This document shows positions 49,093-49,623 of a stretch of DNA of 49,623 bases, piece after piece. Below the pieces are notes generated by a model. That model ran no database searches and was not told the DNA's origin. It saw nothing but the letters and a program-made list of their open reading frames with translations. Both the position numbers and the translations under genes were made by a program. The stretch is taken from positions 1 through 49,623 of IMG/VR virus record IMGVR_UViG_3300042934_001137; one strand, given 5' to 3'. Numbering within the stretch: position 1 is the first letter of the stretch; every line of letters starts with the position of its first letter. This stretch comes from a virus.

Positions 49093-49137
49093 TTGGTGCG
49101 CCTGACAGGAGTCGAACCTGCGACCATTGGATTCGAA
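49093..49137. repeat. right attachment site, 45-bp direct repeat within tRNA-Arg
   Basis: Identical to 8876-8920. It forms the 3' part of the intact tRNA-Arg gene, from the anticodon loop through CCA, so integration left the tRNA functional. Confidence 0.92.
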
Positions 49138-49170
49138 GTCCACTACTCTATCCAGCTGAGCTACAGGCGC
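49094..49170 (-). tRNA. tRNA-Arg (TCG), integration target
   Basis: 77 nt including CCA. Acceptor GCGCCTG/CAGGCGC pairs fully, the T-loop is GTTCGACTC, and the anticodon loop is CTTCGAA (anticodon TCG). The 3' 45 bases are the att repeat. Confidence 0.92.
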
Positions 49171-49215
49171 ATAATATGTTATAAGCCCAAAATCAAAGAT
49201 TTTGGGCTTTATGTA

Positions 49216-49289
49216 TGGAGCGGGTGATGGGAATCGAACCCACACGACCAGCTTGGAAGGCTGGGATTCTACCATTGAACTACACCCGC
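49216..49289 (-). tRNA. tRNA-Gly (TCC)
   Basis: 74 nt with encoded CCA. Acceptor GCGGGTG/CACCCGC; anticodon loop CTTCCAA in a CAGC/GCTG stem. Confidence 0.94.
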
Positions 49290-49294
49290 AAATT

Positions 49295-49369
49295 TGGAGC
49301 GGAAAACGAGATTCGAACTCGCAACCTTCACCTTGGCAAGGTGACACTCTACCGTTGAGTCATTTCCGC
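49295..49369 (-). tRNA. tRNA-Gly (GCC)
   Basis: 75 nt with encoded CCA. Acceptor GCGGAAA/TTTCCGC (one wobble or mismatch allowed); anticodon loop TTGCCAA in a CACC/GGTG stem. Confidence 0.93.
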
Positions 49370-49373
49370 AAAT

Positions 49374-49457
49374 TGGTGCAGATGACAGGAATCGAACCTG
49401 CACGCCGTAGGCGCTAGATCCTAAGTCTAGTGCGTCTGCCAGTTCCGCCACATCTGC
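49374..49457 (-). tRNA. tRNA-Leu (TAG)
   Basis: 84 nt with a long variable arm and encoded CCA. Acceptor GCAGATG/CATCTGC; anticodon loop CTTAGGA. Confidence 0.94.
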
Positions 49458-49467
49458 ATATTTATTT

Positions 49468-49543
49468 TGGTGGCTCACCGGGGAATCGAACCCCGGACAC
49501 CATGATTAAAAGTCATGTGCTCTACCGACTGAGCTAGTGAACC
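49468..49543 (-). tRNA. tRNA-Lys (TTT)
   Basis: 76 nt with encoded CCA. Acceptor GGTTCAC/GTGAGCC with one G-T pair; anticodon loop CTTTTAA. Confidence 0.94.
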
Positions 49544-49546
49544 ATT

Positions 49547-49621
49547 TGGCAGGGATAGCAGGATTCGAACCTACGAATACCAGAGTCAAAGTCTGGTGCC
49601 TTACCGCTTGGCGATATCCCT
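49547..49621 (-). tRNA. tRNA-Gln (TTG)
   Basis: 75 nt with encoded CCA, complete up to two bases before the window end. Acceptor AGGGATA/TATCCCT; anticodon loop CTTTGAC. Confidence 0.92.
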
Positions 49622-49623
49622 AT

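Larger units (their letters stand above)
8876..49137. mobile_element. complete siphovirus-type prophage in tRNA-Arg
   Basis: About 40.2 kb bounded by the 45-bp tRNA repeats, with the integrase gene next to the right end. It carries a full set of modules: repressor/Cro-like switch, antirepressor, recombination, replication, late regulator, terminases, portal, protease, HK97 capsid, connectors, tail assembly with frameshift, tape measure, baseplate, holin and endolysin. I saw no broken structural gene, so it may be inducible. The long tape measure and the absence of a tail-sheath gene point to a siphovirus. Confidence 0.93.

Noticed and set aside
49084-49478. Open frames of 64-87 codons on both strands across 49033-49478
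   Set aside because: They run through five clear tRNA genes and have no independent support.
1-49623. CRISPR array
   Set aside because: I found no regularly spaced direct repeats with unique spacers anywhere in the window; the only direct repeats are the att pair and short arm sites.

Overview
This window is a low-GC Firmicutes chromosome segment, most likely Clostridia: AT-rich codon use, purine-rich Shine-Dalgarno sites, tRNA genes with encoded CCA, and anaerobic flavin/Fe-S chemistry. It has three parts: a chromosomal catabolic operon with a dinG helicase gene (1-8.8 kb), a complete tailed-phage prophage of about 40 kb (8876-49137), and the start of a chromosomal tRNA cluster (49.09-49.62 kb, Arg-Gly-Gly-Leu-Lys-Gln in + coordinate order, all transcribed leftward).

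Chromosomal left part: a leftward LysR regulator is followed by an operon that reads PhlG/phloretin-hydrolase-like protein, 2x[4Fe-4S] ferredoxin, AprA/fumarate-reductase-like flavoprotein, FMN nitronate monooxygenase/FabK-like enzyme, MFS transporter, and a second PhlG-like protein cut by the window edge. I read this as uptake and anaerobic breakdown of an acylated polyphenol or similar beta-diketone-like compound. The substrate cannot be read from sequence.

Prophage: it sits in the 3' half of a tRNA-Arg(TCG) gene, giving 45-bp direct repeats at both ends. Only the lysogeny genes (CI-like repressor, ImmA/IrrE-like protease, tyrosine integrase) and two single genes read rightward; everything else reads leftward. 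From right to left: lysis-lysogeny switch, Xis-like protein, zinc-ribbon protein, Cro-like protein, antirepressor, a Spo0E-like mini-protein, ERF annealing protein, DUF1351 protein, DnaD-like initiator, HNH proteins, RecU resolvase, late regulator. An accessory island follows (29.5-35.8 kb): an McrB-N/DUF3883 restriction-like protein, membrane protein, Dam methylase, tandem-repeat protein, and a RexAB-like pair. Then come HNH, a candidate cos site, terminases, portal, protease, HK97 capsid, connectors, tail genes (with a programmed -1 frameshift), tape measure, baseplate/Ig-like proteins, holin, endolysin, and an SOS-promoted three-gene operon beside attL.

Main points of interest: two accessory genes (37.4-38.3 and 40.4-41.0 kb) each have a private promoter and a terminator and are preceded by a boxA-like antitermination sequence whose tail is complementary to the 5' arm of the cassette's own terminator; a two-gene RexAB-like module; a 5' leader before dam carrying a 16-bp exact match to the universal 16S rRNA decoding-site region; a phage Spo0E-like protein; and a PhlG-like paralogue that seems to have lost two zinc ligands. 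Family assignments rest on reading translated sequence from memory of the families; no database search was run.
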